Assembly (NCBI GenBank): GCA_000466585.1 | Contig: KE993476.1 | Span: forward strand, 1 to 25,232 | Length of the DNA stretch: 25,232 nt | Reading direction: 5' to 3' | Source of the DNA: Clostridiales bacterium oral taxon 876 str. F0540 | Lineage (GTDB): Bacteria; Bacillota; Clostridia; Clostridiales; Clostridiaceae | Shown: positions 1 through 7,453 of the stretch, piece by piece | How positions within the stretch are numbered: the stretch's first letter is position 1 | Layout of the letters: the number at the start of each line of letters is the position of its first letter | Notes under the pieces: model-generated | What the model was told of the DNA's origin: nothing | Databases searched by the model: none | Seen by the model: the letters and a program-made list of their open reading frames with translations, nothing else | Position numbers and translations under genes: made by a program

Positions 1-41
1 AATGCAACAGCAGTAGCCCTTTCGGACTTTTTTAATTTATA

Positions 42-689
42 TTACCTATTATAGACTTTATTATAATCCTCTAAAAACTTCTCAATTCCAACATCAGTTA
101 AAGGATGTTTAATCATCTGCATTATTACTTTGTATGGAATTGTGGCTATATGTGCACCGGCCTTAGCACAATCTAATACATGAATTGGATGTCTTACACT
201 TGCTGCAATTATTTCAGTATTAATTCCATAGTAATCAAATATAAGAGCTATATCTTGTATAACCTGAAGACCTCCATTACCAATATCATCTAACCTTCCT
301 ATAAATGGACTTACAAAACTTGCACCTGCCTTTGCAGCTAGAAGAGCTTGCTGTGCTGAAAATATTAGAGTCACATTTGTTTTTATCCCTTCTTTTGAAA
401 GAATGTTTACTGCTTTTAATCCTTCTTCGCACATAGGTATTTTCACTACTATATTTTTATGGAGCTTTGAAAGCTCCCTTCCTTCATTGACCATCTCATC
501 AGACTTTAAACTTATAACTTCTGCACTTATAGGCCCATCTACAATACTGCATATTTCATTGATAACTTCTTTTAAATCTCTGCCTTCCTTTGCAATAAGC
601 GAAGGATTTGTTGTAACTCCGTCTAGTATTCCAAGCAAAGCTGCCTTTTTGATTTCTTCTACATTAGCAGTATCAATAAAAATTTTCAT
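42..689 (-). CDS. tal: Transaldolase (TalC / type 3B family)
   Basis: A 215-aa single-domain TIM barrel of the small transaldolase / fructose-6-phosphate aldolase family (usual length 210-220), cytoplasmic, non-oxidative pentose phosphate pathway. The N-terminal 'IDTANVEEI' and 'GVTTNPSL' (about residues 24-31) are family signatures. The Schiff-base lysine is K83 in 'VVKIP', and 'SPFIGRLDD' follows near 130. Glu57 in 'SAEV' sits where E. coli FSA has Gln59, which favours true transaldolase activity over F6P aldolase; that is inference from recalled family sequences. The ATG is preceded by AGGGAGG at good spacing. It appears monocistronic in this window; its downstream side is cut by the window edge, so a terminator cannot be judged. 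Confidence 0.93.
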   Translation of the reverse strand: MKIFIDTANVEEIKKAALLGILDGVTTNPSLIAKEGRDLKEVINEICSIVDGPISAEVISLKSDEMVNEGRELSKLHKNIVVKIPMCEEGLKAVNILSKEGIKTNVTLIFSAQQALLAAKAGASFVSPFIGRLDDIGNGGLQVIQDIALIFDYYGINTEIIAASVRHPIHVLDCAKAGAHIATIPYKVIMQMIKHPLTDVGIEKFLEDYNKVYNR

Positions 690-1164
690 TATTAGTCCTC
701 CCTTAAATATAATTGATCGAATATTCTATAACATATTGATTTTATTATATCACATTACTAATACTATAAAATGCTTTAAATACTTTTATTAATATTTTTT
801 TAATGCAATATAAATTTCATCCTATAAAATACCTTTATTCTGAAATTTTATTAACATCATACATATTTTTTTAAAAAAATTTACTGATTTTTTACATTTT
901 TGTCTCGCTTTAAGTTTATTCGTAAAGTACTAGTCTCACACTTAACCATATAATGTATTTTATTCAATATTATTCATTGACGATTATTTTTTAATCTTCA
1001 TATTATTGATAATATATAAATTTATCCTATTTTAATTTACAAAATTCATTTTTATATTCGACACTTTTTTTATGCAAACCAATTTTTTACTATTTTATTT
1101 AATGTGCCTAAATGTCTATGTAAAATTTTTACTTTATGCATATCTATTCATTAAAAATTTGTCC

Positions 1165-1184
1165 AAGCTTGAAAGTACAAGCTT
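1165..1184. repeat. Perfect inverted repeat upstream of abrB promoters
   Basis: AAGCTTG, a 6-nt spacer (AAAGTA), then CAAGCTT: perfect 7-bp arms about 40 bp upstream of the first abrB -35 box. No T-run follows, so it is unlikely to be an intrinsic terminator. It could be an operator for a dimeric regulator; that is inference only. Confidence 0.4.
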
Positions 1185-1225
1185 TACAGCCACAGTAAAA
1201 TTTTGTATTTTATTATAAAAATATA

Positions 1226-1254
1226 TTGACATTTGAATAATATGGTAGTATATT
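1226..1254 (+). promoter_or_regulatory. Sigma-A-type promoter P1 of abrB
   Basis: TTGACA, 17-nt spacer, TATATT. The -35 is consensus and the -10 near-consensus. It lies about 140 bp upstream of the abrB start. Confidence 0.6.
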
Positions 1255-1315
1255 AACTTTAGATGGAATTTAGTAAGAAATTTGTAATTTTATTTTAAAT
1301 TTCAAATAAAATATA

Positions 1316-1344
1316 TTGACTTTTTATGTCATATTTGTTATTAT
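1316..1344 (+). promoter_or_regulatory. Sigma-A-type promoter P2 of abrB
   Basis: TTGACT, 17-nt spacer, TATTAT, 90 bp downstream of P1 and about 45 bp before the abrB start codon. Both -35 boxes follow an 'ATATA'-like run, so the two promoters look like related tandem units. Confidence 0.55.
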
Positions 1345-1390
1345 TTAATTAAAGAAATGTCGAAAGATGTAAACATTAGGAGGAGAAATT

Positions 1391-1636
1391 ATGAAATCAA
1401 CAGGAGTAGTAAGAAGAGTAGACGAATTAGGAAGAATAGTTATTCCAATAGAACTTAGAAGAACTTTAGATATTGCAGAAAAAGATGCATTAGAAATATA
1501 TGTTGATGGAGAACAAATCATACTTAAGAAATATGAACCAGCTTGTATTTTCTGTGGAGATGCAAGAGATGTTGTTAACTACAAAGGCAAAAACATCTGC
1601 AAGAGTTGCCTAAATGAATTAAAATCCGATAAATAA
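1391..1636 (+). CDS. abrB: AbrB-family transition-state regulator with C-terminal CxxC-CxxC motif
   Basis: An 81-aa DNA-binding regulator. Residues 1-48 ('STGVVRRVDELGRIVIPIEL' onward) are the classic AbrB swapped-hairpin N domain, with the conserved Arg and Asp-Glu-Leu-Gly-Arg motif. Residues 50-81 carry C52-x2-C55 and C70-x2-C73, a probable zinc-ribbon-like finger with 'KGKNICKSC'. B. subtilis AbrB has a different C-terminal domain; the cysteine form is, as I recall, usual in clostridia. The family represses post-exponential and sporulation genes and is generally autoregulated. GGAGGAG lies 5 nt before the ATG. Two tandem promoters precede it and an intrinsic terminator follows, so it is monocistronic. 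Next to rsmI/yabB it fits the conserved B. subtilis order. Confidence 0.93.
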   Translation: MKSTGVVRRVDELGRIVIPIELRRTLDIAEKDALEIYVDGEQIILKKYEPACIFCGDARDVVNYKGKNICKSCLNELKSDK

Positions 1637-1682
1637 TTATTCTGCAATTTAGTTTTCAAATATATTAATACACTCTATCCCC

Positions 1683-1717
1683 AACCCACAGGTTTTTCTG
1701 TGGGTTTTAATTTTTTT
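1683..1717 (+). terminator. Intrinsic terminator of abrB
   Basis: Stem AACCCACAG / CTGTGGGTT with a 6-nt T-rich loop, followed by TTAATTTTTTT. About 45 bp after the abrB stop codon. Confidence 0.9.
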
Positions 1718-1908
1718 AGCGCTATTGAATATTAGTTTCTATAAGCATGTTTTTAAATATTGAAGAAAGTAACAGTACTATAAACCAGCATGGTTTCGGT
1801 AAATATTTATATATTTAAATACTTTTATAGGTTTATATTTAAATATTTGAATAATAAAGGCCATTATTTTATAGCCAGCAATTTTATTAACTATTATAAT
1901 TCTAACGA

Positions 1909-1938
1909 AAAAAGTATGCTAAACCTAGCATACTTTTT
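1909..1938 (-). terminator. Intrinsic terminator of the NlpC/P60 gene
   Basis: Stem AAAAAGTATGCT / AGCATACTTTTT with a 6-nt loop, immediately downstream of the minus-strand stop codon. The flanking A and T runs could make it bidirectional. Confidence 0.85.
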
Positions 1939-1939
1939 A

Positions 1940-3055
1940 TTATCTTAATCTTCTAGCCAAATAATAGTCACTTCTTGTAAGCGATGACACTTTAACAACA
2001 TCACCTGTTTGAGGAGCATGAATATAAGAATTATTTCCTACATACATACCAACATGATGAACTGCTTCTCCGGGCCTTTTAAAGAACACTAAGTCACCTG
2101 GCTGAAGCTGATCTCTTGGTACAAGCGTACCAACTCTCGATTGGTCATCAGCTACTCTCGGAATATCAATGCCAAAGTGTCTGTAAACATACTGAACAAA
2201 GCCAGAACAATCAAAGCCAGCAGGCGTTGTTCCACCCCAAACATAGTTTGTACCTAAAAAGTTAGCTGCATAGGCAACCACTGCGTCACTTGAAAATGAT
2301 ACAGCACCTCTTGAAGGATCATATTTAGGCACTCTATTTCTTATATCCTGTATCTGTTTCAATGTAGCATTAACAATATTTTGAGCTTCTGATGTCTGAG
2401 AAGCATATAGCCTTTCTTGTGCTTTTAAGTCAGCAACAATTTTAGCCTGGCTACTCTTACTGTCATTAAGCTTGGACAATTTTTGTTCATTATCAGTTTT
2501 TAAAGCCAAAAGATTTTTATTTTGGTCATCTAATGATTGCTTCTTCTTCCCTACTTCTTCTTTCTTTGCAGTTAAATCAGCAATTACTCTTTTATCAGCT
2601 TCTGCTATACTTCTTACGGCCTCAATCCTAGAAAGAAAGTCACTTAATCCTTTTGAATCCAAAAGAATATCTAAATATCCATCAAGACCGCTTATATACA
2701 TAGCTCTCATTCTCTTATTAAACAGATCTTTTTCATCTTTCATGTCATCTTCGGCTTTTTTAATTTCATTTTCAGCAGCTTTTATATCCTTCTGAGTCTG
2801 ATCTATTTTCTTATTAGTATCGTTTATCTGTCTCATAAGACCTTCGATCTGAACGTCTAACATTTCTATTTTACTTTCTAATTCTTCTCTTTTATCTTGA
2901 ATACCTTTAAGTGAGTTTTTACTATTCTGAAGCTGGCTTTGCTGCTGTTTTAGCTGACTATTAAGCTCACTCTCACTTGGCTGCGCAAAAACCGGCACAC
3001 TCACTGAAGTAACCATACCAAGAGCCAAAAAAAGCGCCAATATTTTCCTATTCAA
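1940..3055 (-). CDS. Secreted NlpC/P60 peptidoglycan hydrolase with N-terminal coiled coil (CwlO/PcsB-like)
   Basis: A 371-aa exported cell-wall hydrolase. It starts with a signal peptide: Lys/Arg at 3-4, a hydrophobic core to about 20 and 'VFA' before the probable cleavage near 24. Residues about 28-235 are a long Gln/Lys/Glu-rich coiled coil, as in CwlO/PcsB proteins controlled by FtsEX. The C-terminal NlpC/P60 domain begins near 255 and shows catalytic Cys283 in 'DCSGF', His334 in 'HVGMYVG' and third residue His346 in 'IHAP'. This family cleaves D-Glu-diaminopimelate-type stem-peptide bonds. The start codon is TTG, with GGGGTG upstream at suitable distance. ftsEX is not in the window, so FtsEX control is only an analogy. 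Confidence 0.9.
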   Translation of the reverse strand: MNRKILALFLALGMVTSVSVPVFAQPSESELNSQLKQQQSQLQNSKNSLKGIQDKREELESKIEMLDVQIEGLMRQINDTNKKIDQTQKDIKAAENEIKKAEDDMKDEKDLFNKRMRAMYISGLDGYLDILLDSKGLSDFLSRIEAVRSIAEADKRVIADLTAKKEEVGKKKQSLDDQNKNLLALKTDNEQKLSKLNDSKSSQAKIVADLKAQERLYASQTSEAQNIVNATLKQIQDIRNRVPKYDPSRGAVSFSSDAVVAYAANFLGTNYVWGGTTPAGFDCSGFVQYVYRHFGIDIPRVADDQSRVGTLVPRDQLQPGDLVFFKRPGEAVHHVGMYVGNNSYIHAPQTGDVVKVSSLTRSDYYLARRLR

Positions 3056-3104
3056 AAGCTACACCCCTTCCCCTTTAATTTGTATGTATATTTTTCACCA
3101 CTTT

Positions 3105-3134
3105 ATTATAACACTAAATTGTAAAATTCAACAA
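3105..3134 (-). promoter_or_regulatory. Probable promoter of the NlpC/P60 gene
   Basis: On the minus strand: TTGTTG, 18-nt spacer, TATAAT, about 50 bp upstream of the TTG start. The -10 is perfect and the -35 moderate. Confidence 0.5.
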
Positions 3135-3200
3135 TGGAAATATGTGCTTTTTACATGTTTTATTAAAACACTTACTCTTATTCCATAATATAACAAAATA

Positions 3201-4043
3201 TTATATATCAAAAGAACTCTTATAAACTTCAGATTTAGATAAACCTCTCTCTTTAGATACTTTCTTAATAGCATCCTTCTTGCTTACGCCTTCATCAACG
3301 TATTTTTTAATATGCTCTTCTATACTCATATTTTCCCACTTAGCTTTTTCTTCCTGCTCTATTTCTTCCTCTTTCTTTCCTTCAACCACAAGTACATATT
3401 CTCCCCTAGGGGCCTTTTCCTCATAATATTTTACTGCATCAGAAAGAGTTACCCTGATTATTTCTTCATGAAGTTTTGTAAGCTCCCTGCAGATAGCTAT
3501 TTTTCTATCGCCTAAATTATCTCTTAAAAACTCCAAAGTATCTAATAGTCTATGCGGCGCCTCATAGAAAATCAATGTTTCTTTTCTATACTTAAGTTCT
3601 TCTATAACGGGTCTTCTGTCTTTATTTTCTCTTGGTAAAAATCCTCTGAATAGAAACTTTGTTGTGTCTAAACCTGAATAAACCAATGCTGTTGTTATGG
3701 CTGTTGCACCGGGAAGCACTTCAAAATCTATTCCTTCTTCTATGCATCTTTGCACAATTACACTCCCCGGATCCGATATTCCCGGAGTTCCAGCATCAGT
3801 TACTATAGCTATACTGGTGCCTTCTTTTAATTTATTTATAATATCCTCACTTCTGCCCTGCTCATTATGCTGATGGTAGCTTATGAGTGTTTTCTTAATT
3901 TCAAAATGGTTCAGAAGTTTTAAGCTTTGTCTTGTATCCTCAGCTGCTATAATATCCACTGACCTTAAAACTTCTAATGCTCTTAAGGTTATATCCTTTA
4001 AATTTCCTATGGGAGTAGGAACTAAATATAATTTCCCAGACAT
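3201..4043 (-). CDS. rsmI: 16S rRNA (cytidine(1402)-2'-O)-methyltransferase RsmI
   Basis: A 280-aa SAM-dependent methyltransferase of the tetrapyrrole-methylase fold that 2'-O-methylates C1402 in the ribosomal decoding centre. N-terminal 'LVPTPIGNL' and 'AAEDTR' and the central 'GTPGISDPG' loop are diagnostic, and 'FYEAPHRL' is also typical. Length is normal. A Lys/Glu-rich tail precedes a short C-terminal helical segment ('YVDEGVSKKDAIKKV') common in the family. In-frame GTG and ATG codons lie at 4052 and 4049, but AAGGTG is best spaced for the ATG at 4043, giving 'MSGKLYLVP'. It lies 21 bp after trmN6 on the same strand, so the two are co-transcribed, as yabB and rsmI are linked in B. subtilis. 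Confidence 0.94.
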   Translation of the reverse strand: MSGKLYLVPTPIGNLKDITLRALEVLRSVDIIAAEDTRQSLKLLNHFEIKKTLISYHQHNEQGRSEDIINKLKEGTSIAIVTDAGTPGISDPGSVIVQRCIEEGIDFEVLPGATAITTALVYSGLDTTKFLFRGFLPRENKDRRPVIEELKYRKETLIFYEAPHRLLDTLEFLRDNLGDRKIAICRELTKLHEEIIRVTLSDAVKYYEEKAPRGEYVLVVEGKKEEEIEQEEKAKWENMSIEEHIKKYVDEGVSKKDAIKKVSKERGLSKSEVYKSSFDI

Positions 4044-4064
4044 AATCATCACCTTCGCTCTATA

Positions 4065-4805
4065 TTAATTTGTTCTTCCGTAAATCTTATTTATTTCCTC
4101 ACTATATCCGCCTTCATCGTTATAAACATAGAGAGGTGATTCCCACTTTAAAAAAGCTCCTCCATCTCTTTGTCCTTCAATCAGCACAATATTCGGCGCT
4201 TTTCTTGTATTAGGATGAACCATTCTGATAAGTTTAGGTTCTATTTTATGTTTTCTCATTAAACATAAAATATCTGCAAGTCTTTCAGGCCTGTGAACCA
4301 TGTACATTCTTCCATTGTCCTTAAGCAGCATTCTGCTGGCAATTATAACATCTTCTAAGGTACAGCATATTTCATGTCGTGCAATAGCATTTTTATCACT
4401 GGGGTTTACAATTCCTGAATTTTGAAGCTTATATGGAGGATTTACAGTAACTACTTCTGCTTTAGGTATAGTTTTTAATAACTCTAAGTCTTTCAAATCC
4501 CCGTTAATAAAACACATTTTTTCTTGAAATTTATTAAACTCTACAGATCTGCTTGCCATTTCAACCATTTCTTCTTGTATTTCTACGCCAGTAATATATG
4601 AAGCTTCCGTCTTTCCTGCTATTAAAAAAGGAATAATTCCTGTACCGCTGCATAAATCTATTACTCTCATACCTCTCTTTACTTTAGCAAAATTTCCAAG
4701 CAGTACTGCATCCACTCCAAATCTAAAAGCTTCTTTCTTTTGTATAACGTGGATTCCACCAAGCTGAAGATCATCTAAGGTTTCATCATCTTTTAAAAAA
4801 AACAT
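4065..4805 (-). CDS. yabB: tRNA1(Val) (adenine(37)-N6)-methyltransferase-like protein (YabB/TrmN6)
   Basis: A 246-aa class I SAM methyltransferase. The SAM-binding motif I is 'DLCSGTGIIP' (about residues 50-59). The acidic motif is in 'GVEIQ', and the catalytic motif of N6-adenine methylases is NPPY at 122-125. The region 'FRFGVDAVLLGNF' near residue 30 is the usual substrate-side signature of YabB/TrmN6. In E. coli the relative modifies A37 of tRNA1(Val); the Firmicute substrate is less certain. It heads a two-gene unit with rsmI. yazA, which lies between the two genes in B. subtilis, is missing here. A good sigma-A promoter lies about 70 bp upstream. Confidence 0.9.
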   Translation of the reverse strand: MFFLKDDETLDDLQLGGIHVIQKKEAFRFGVDAVLLGNFAKVKRGMRVIDLCSGTGIIPFLIAGKTEASYITGVEIQEEMVEMASRSVEFNKFQEKMCFINGDLKDLELLKTIPKAEVVTVNPPYKLQNSGIVNPSDKNAIARHEICCTLEDVIIASRMLLKDNGRMYMVHRPERLADILCLMRKHKIEPKLIRMVHPNTRKAPNIVLIEGQRDGGAFLKWESPLYVYNDEGGYSEEINKIYGRTN

Positions 4806-4872
4806 ACAATCACTCTTTCGTGTATATAAAGCATAATTTTATTTTGATGCTCTACATGTATTTATCTAATAT

Positions 4873-4901
4873 ATTATATATTTTACCGTATTCATTAACA
4901 A
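4873..4901 (-). promoter_or_regulatory. Sigma-A-type promoter of yabB-rsmI
   Basis: On the minus strand: TTGTTA, 17-nt spacer, TATAAT. It lies about 70 bp before the yabB start and downstream of the permease terminator, so yabB-rsmI is its own transcription unit, separated from the upstream accessory block. Confidence 0.6.
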
Positions 4902-4921
4902 GTGCTACCTGTCCACAGCAT

Positions 4922-4950
4922 AAAAAAAGAAGCATCTTAAAAGATGCTTC
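4922..4950 (-). terminator. Intrinsic terminator of the NCS2 permease gene
   Basis: Perfect 10-bp stem GAAGCATCTT / AAGATGCTTC with a 2-nt apparent loop, followed on the minus strand by seven T. It is just downstream of the permease stop codon. Confidence 0.9.
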
Positions 4951-4964
4951 AAATAGGAGAAAAC

Positions 4965-6302
4965 CTATATTACAAACATTACTATAAATAATGCTGCAAT
5001 AACATACATCGGTTTAGGAATTTCCTTTGCCTTACCGGTAAATAGCTTAATAAGCACATAGGAAAGGAATCCAAAAGCTAATCCATCTGTTATGGAATAA
5101 GTTAATAATGTTAATATCAAAGTAAGAAATACTGGTAATCCTTCAGTAAAATCAGAGAAATCAACTTTTGTTATAGGTTCCATCATTAAAAGTCCCAAAA
5201 CAATAAGTACTGGAGCTGTAGCAAAAGATGGTATTGCTGTAAGCAATGGAGCAAAGAAAAGTGATAGAAGGAATAGTACTCCTATGGTTAATCCAGCAAG
5301 TCCAGTTCTACCCCCTTCTGCAATACCGGCTGCTGACTCAATAAATGCAACTGGTGTTGATGTTCCAAGGCAAGCTCCTATTGTAGAACCTATAGCATCT
5401 GCTGTAAGAACCTTATCAGCATTTTTAACATTTCCTTTTTCATCAAGGTAGCCTGCTTTAGAAGCAAGTCCTATTAATGTTCCAACGCTATCAAATATAT
5501 CTATAAAAAGCATAGTTATAATAACAGGTATTATACCTATTACCATAGCACTCTTAAAATCAAATTGCATAAATATAGGGCTTATTGATGGAGGCATAGA
5601 AACTATACCTTTAGGCAAGTTAGCAACTCCAAATATCATACCTAATACATACACAGCCAACATTCCTATTATAAAAGATCCTTTTACATTTCTATAATAT
5701 AATACAGCAATTAATATAATTCCGACTAAAGCCAGTAATACTGTTGGACTGGTTACCTTTCCTAGCCCTACTAATGTTGCTTGATTAGCAACTATAATAC
5801 CCGCATCTTGAAGTCCAATAAAAGATATGAAAAATCCAATACCAATACTAATAGCATATTTTAAAGTTTGTGGCACACTATCTATAATCATTTGTCTTAC
5901 TTTAAATAAATTAAGAAACAAGAATATAAGTCCTTCTATTAAAGATGCCGCTAAGGCTGTTTTCCATGAAAACTTCATGGTAATACAAATTGTAAAAGTG
6001 AAAAAAGCATTTAATCCCATACCCGGCGCCATTCCAAAAGGATAATTTGCTACAAAAGACATAATTACCGTTCCAATGAATGAAGCTAAAGCTGTAGCAG
6101 TAAATAAAGCTGATTCCGGCATTCCGGTCTTACTTAAAATACTTGGGTTAACAATCAGAATGTATGCCATTGTCATAAATGTTGTTATTCCGGCAAGAAT
6201 CTCAGTCTTAACATTTGTGTTGTTCTTTGAGAGCTTAAAAACACTCTCTAACAAGCCTTTGCTTGTACCTTCTTTTGTCGAACGAACTGCATTTTCTACC
6301 AT
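4965..6302 (-). CDS. NCS2-family purine (guanine/hypoxanthine or adenine) permease, AzgA/PbuG type
   Basis: A 445-aa integral membrane nucleobase:cation symporter. It has the AzgA-subfamily features: 'EILAGITTFMTMAYILIVNPSIL' start (residues about 34-56), 'GMAPGMGLNAFF' (about 91-102), 'FIDIFDSVGTLIGLA' in the middle, and 'GTSTPVAFIESAAGIAEGGRTGL' with the conserved Glu. About 12-13 hydrophobic segments are visible. The upstream RNA is a purine riboswitch with C at the specificity position, so the ligand is guanine or hypoxanthine; this supports a PbuG-like (guanine/hypoxanthine) role over adenine. The ATG has AGGAGG 5-6 nt upstream. It is monocistronic between riboswitch and terminator. Confidence 0.92.
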   Translation of the reverse strand: MVENAVRSTKEGTSKGLLESVFKLSKNNTNVKTEILAGITTFMTMAYILIVNPSILSKTGMPESALFTATALASFIGTVIMSFVANYPFGMAPGMGLNAFFTFTICITMKFSWKTALAASLIEGLIFLFLNLFKVRQMIIDSVPQTLKYAISIGIGFFISFIGLQDAGIIVANQATLVGLGKVTSPTVLLALVGIILIAVLYYRNVKGSFIIGMLAVYVLGMIFGVANLPKGIVSMPPSISPIFMQFDFKSAMVIGIIPVIITMLFIDIFDSVGTLIGLASKAGYLDEKGNVKNADKVLTADAIGSTIGACLGTSTPVAFIESAAGIAEGGRTGLAGLTIGVLFLLSLFFAPLLTAIPSFATAPVLIVLGLLMMEPITKVDFSDFTEGLPVFLTLILTLLTYSITDGLAFGFLSYVLIKLFTGKAKEIPKPMYVIAALFIVMFVI

Positions 6303-6390
6303 AGGTATCCTCCTAATATTTTAGATTTTCTTTAGTTTAATTATTAATAAATCTAAAGATTTTGTTTATTAGAAAGCGTACAAATAAATA

Positions 6391-6415
6391 AAACTCCCCG
6401 TTTACCAGGGAGTTT
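6391..6415 (-). terminator. Riboswitch expression-platform terminator
   Basis: Stem AAACTCCC / GGGAGTTT with a 9-nt loop, followed on the minus strand by a broken T tract (TATTTATTT). It sits between the purine aptamer and the permease start, so ligand binding would favour termination. Confidence 0.75.
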
Positions 6416-6439
6416 ATAAATATGCTATGATATCTATAA

Positions 6440-6511
6440 ACACCCATAGTCAGACAATTTACGGCAGTCTGGTAGAAACGCTTGAACCATATTATCAAGC
6501 ATATACGGGTA
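6440..6511 (-). promoter_or_regulatory. Purine (guanine-class) riboswitch aptamer
   Basis: Read on the minus strand, the region has the full three-way junction. P1 pairs ACCCGTA with TATGGGT (one G-U). P2 is GCTTGA / TCAAGC around the loop TAATATGGT. J2/3 is GTTTCTACC, and P3 is CAGAC / GTCTG around a CCGTAAAT loop. J3/1 reads ACTATG. The pyrimidine at the position equivalent to xpt nucleotide 74 is C, which pairs with guanine or hypoxanthine; adenine riboswitches have T there. J2/3 is intact, arguing against the 2'-deoxyguanosine variant. It controls the downstream NCS2 permease by termination. Confidence 0.95.
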
Positions 6512-6562
6512 TATTTTTATCAAGAATTATTTATCGTTCGTGTATATCTTTCTATATATTAA

Positions 6563-6591
6563 ATATTATACTATCTTTCGAAGAAAATCAA
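6563..6591 (-). promoter_or_regulatory. Probable promoter of the riboswitch-permease transcript
   Basis: On the minus strand: TTGATT, 17-nt spacer, TAATAT (or 15-nt spacing to an overlapping TATAAT). It is about 50 bp upstream of the aptamer. The region between it and the hemerythrin stop holds nothing else. Confidence 0.4.
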
Positions 6592-6649
6592 TATTTATTT
6601 TTACAAATTACGAATTTTATATATATTTTATATTTTAATTTTCGTCATT

Positions 6650-7042
6650 CTATTTATGACTATGCTGTTGGTCTTTAACTAATATATGTTCAGTTATCCA
6701 GCTTGATATAAAATTTAAAAGTTCCATAATATATTCATTCTGTCCCTGATCAATACGACTAAAGTCAACATCATCAAATTTTTTGATAAAATCATCATGT
6801 TCTACTTTATGCGCTAGAAAACCTTTATAGCCTGTTTCTAATAAATATTTTTCTTCGGAGCTAAAGTGAAATATTGTATAATTCTTAAGCTCTTGAATAA
6901 TATCTATTATTTTATCATACTTGTCTACATAAATGTCGTTCCTTAACAAATCAAAAGCTCTATTTCCTATTTCAAATAGCTTTTCATGCTGTTCATCGAT
7001 AAATTCAACTCCGGTTTCATAGTCTGACTTCCATTTTAACAT
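6650..7042 (-). CDS. Bacteriohemerythrin
   Basis: A 130-aa single-domain hemerythrin-like protein with a non-haem di-iron O2-binding site in a four-helix bundle. The complete ligand set is present: H19; H59 and E63 (HxxxE); H78 and H82 (HxxxH); H119 and D124 (HxxxxD). The N-terminal Trp4 and 'GVEFIDEQHEKLF' are typical. Length fits the family (about 130). No signal peptide or fused output domain is seen, so it is cytosolic. In anaerobes such proteins are thought to buffer or sense O2; linkage to motility genes, as here with motAB, is often seen and suggests a role in aerotaxis or protection, but that is inference. AGGGGGAT lies 6-7 nt before the ATG. Confidence 0.94.
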   Translation of the reverse strand: MLKWKSDYETGVEFIDEQHEKLFEIGNRAFDLLRNDIYVDKYDKIIDIIQELKNYTIFHFSSEEKYLLETGYKGFLAHKVEHDDFIKKFDDVDFSRIDQGQNEYIMELLNFISSWITEHILVKDQQHSHK

Positions 7043-7178
7043 AGATAAATCCCCCTGCTTCTATTCAGTTTATAAAGTTCTAAGTAAATAATATATCATA
7101 AATTAAGTCTTATTTCAGTAACATTTGTAACTAATACTATAAAAATTTTTCAAAAAGAAAAGACAAAGAGCTTTAATG

Positions 7179-7379
7179 CTAGTTGTCCTTTTTATTTGAA
7201 AGCCCCTTCCAATCACTACAGACTGAGCTTTGAGTCGTTCTAATATTATAAAAGCTATCAGAGCATCCACATTTTCCGTCACATTCATTAGTTTCTACAT
7301 ATTGAAATTCAACACTTCTTTTTCCTGTCCAATATATACATGTTGCGCACCTTTTTTCATCTTTTCCGTATATAGCCAT
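7179..7379 (-). CDS. Small cysteine-rich protein of unknown function
   Basis: A 66-aa protein I do not recognise. It has six cysteines: C11-x2-C14, C33-x3-C37-x-C39 and C54. Aromatic residues lie next to them (Tyr16, Trp17 after the first pair; Trp57 after the last). No signal peptide or membrane segment is visible, so it is probably cytosolic and binds a metal or cluster, or is a redox sensor. It is a real gene by its strong GGGGGAT ribosome site 5 nt before the ATG and good codon pattern. It lies between the hemerythrin and motB, same strand, in gaps of 74-136 bp, possibly with its own promoter. An A-T-rich hairpin overlapping its stop codon could terminate it, but this is weak. Confidence 0.7.
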   Translation of the reverse strand: MAIYGKDEKRCATCIYWTGKRSVEFQYVETNECDGKCGCSDSFYNIRTTQSSVCSDWKGLSNKKDN

Positions 7380-7453
7380 TTTTATCCCCCATAACTTTTA
7401 TTAAAATATTCTGCAATTCATTATATGAGGGATATTAGTAAAAAATTACTATT

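Larger units (their letters stand above)
690..1390. other. AT-rich intergenic region upstream of abrB and tal
   Basis: About 700 bp between divergent tal and abrB with no convincing coding sequence on either strand. It is extremely AT-rich, with many A and T runs. It holds two good abrB promoters near its right end, an inverted repeat at 1165-1184, and a weaker plus-strand promoter-like pair at 977-1006 (TTGACG, 18 nt, TATTAT). The rest shows nothing I can name. The low complexity could give intrinsic curvature or AbrB binding, but neither is demonstrated. Confidence 0.5.

Noticed and set aside
1..41. Possible terminator or repeat remnant at the left edge
   Set aside because: The hairpin AGTCC/GGGCT on the minus strand lacks a T-run, and on the plus strand it has a mismatch; similarity to the 24003 element is short. 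Kept only as a remark.
403..792. Plus-strand 129-codon frame opposite tal
   Set aside because: Antisense shadow of transaldolase continuing into non-coding AT-rich DNA.
1747..1818. Short 23-codon plus-strand frame after abrB
   Set aside because: No ribosome site and too short; probably chance in AT-rich DNA.
6427..6678. Plus-strand 83-codon reading frame
   Set aside because: It runs antisense through the purine riboswitch and promoter region, has no ribosome site, and its composition is non-coding.
7145..7195. Hairpin overlapping the stop of the Cys-rich gene
   Set aside because: Stem is mostly A-T with a bulge; not strong enough to call a terminator.
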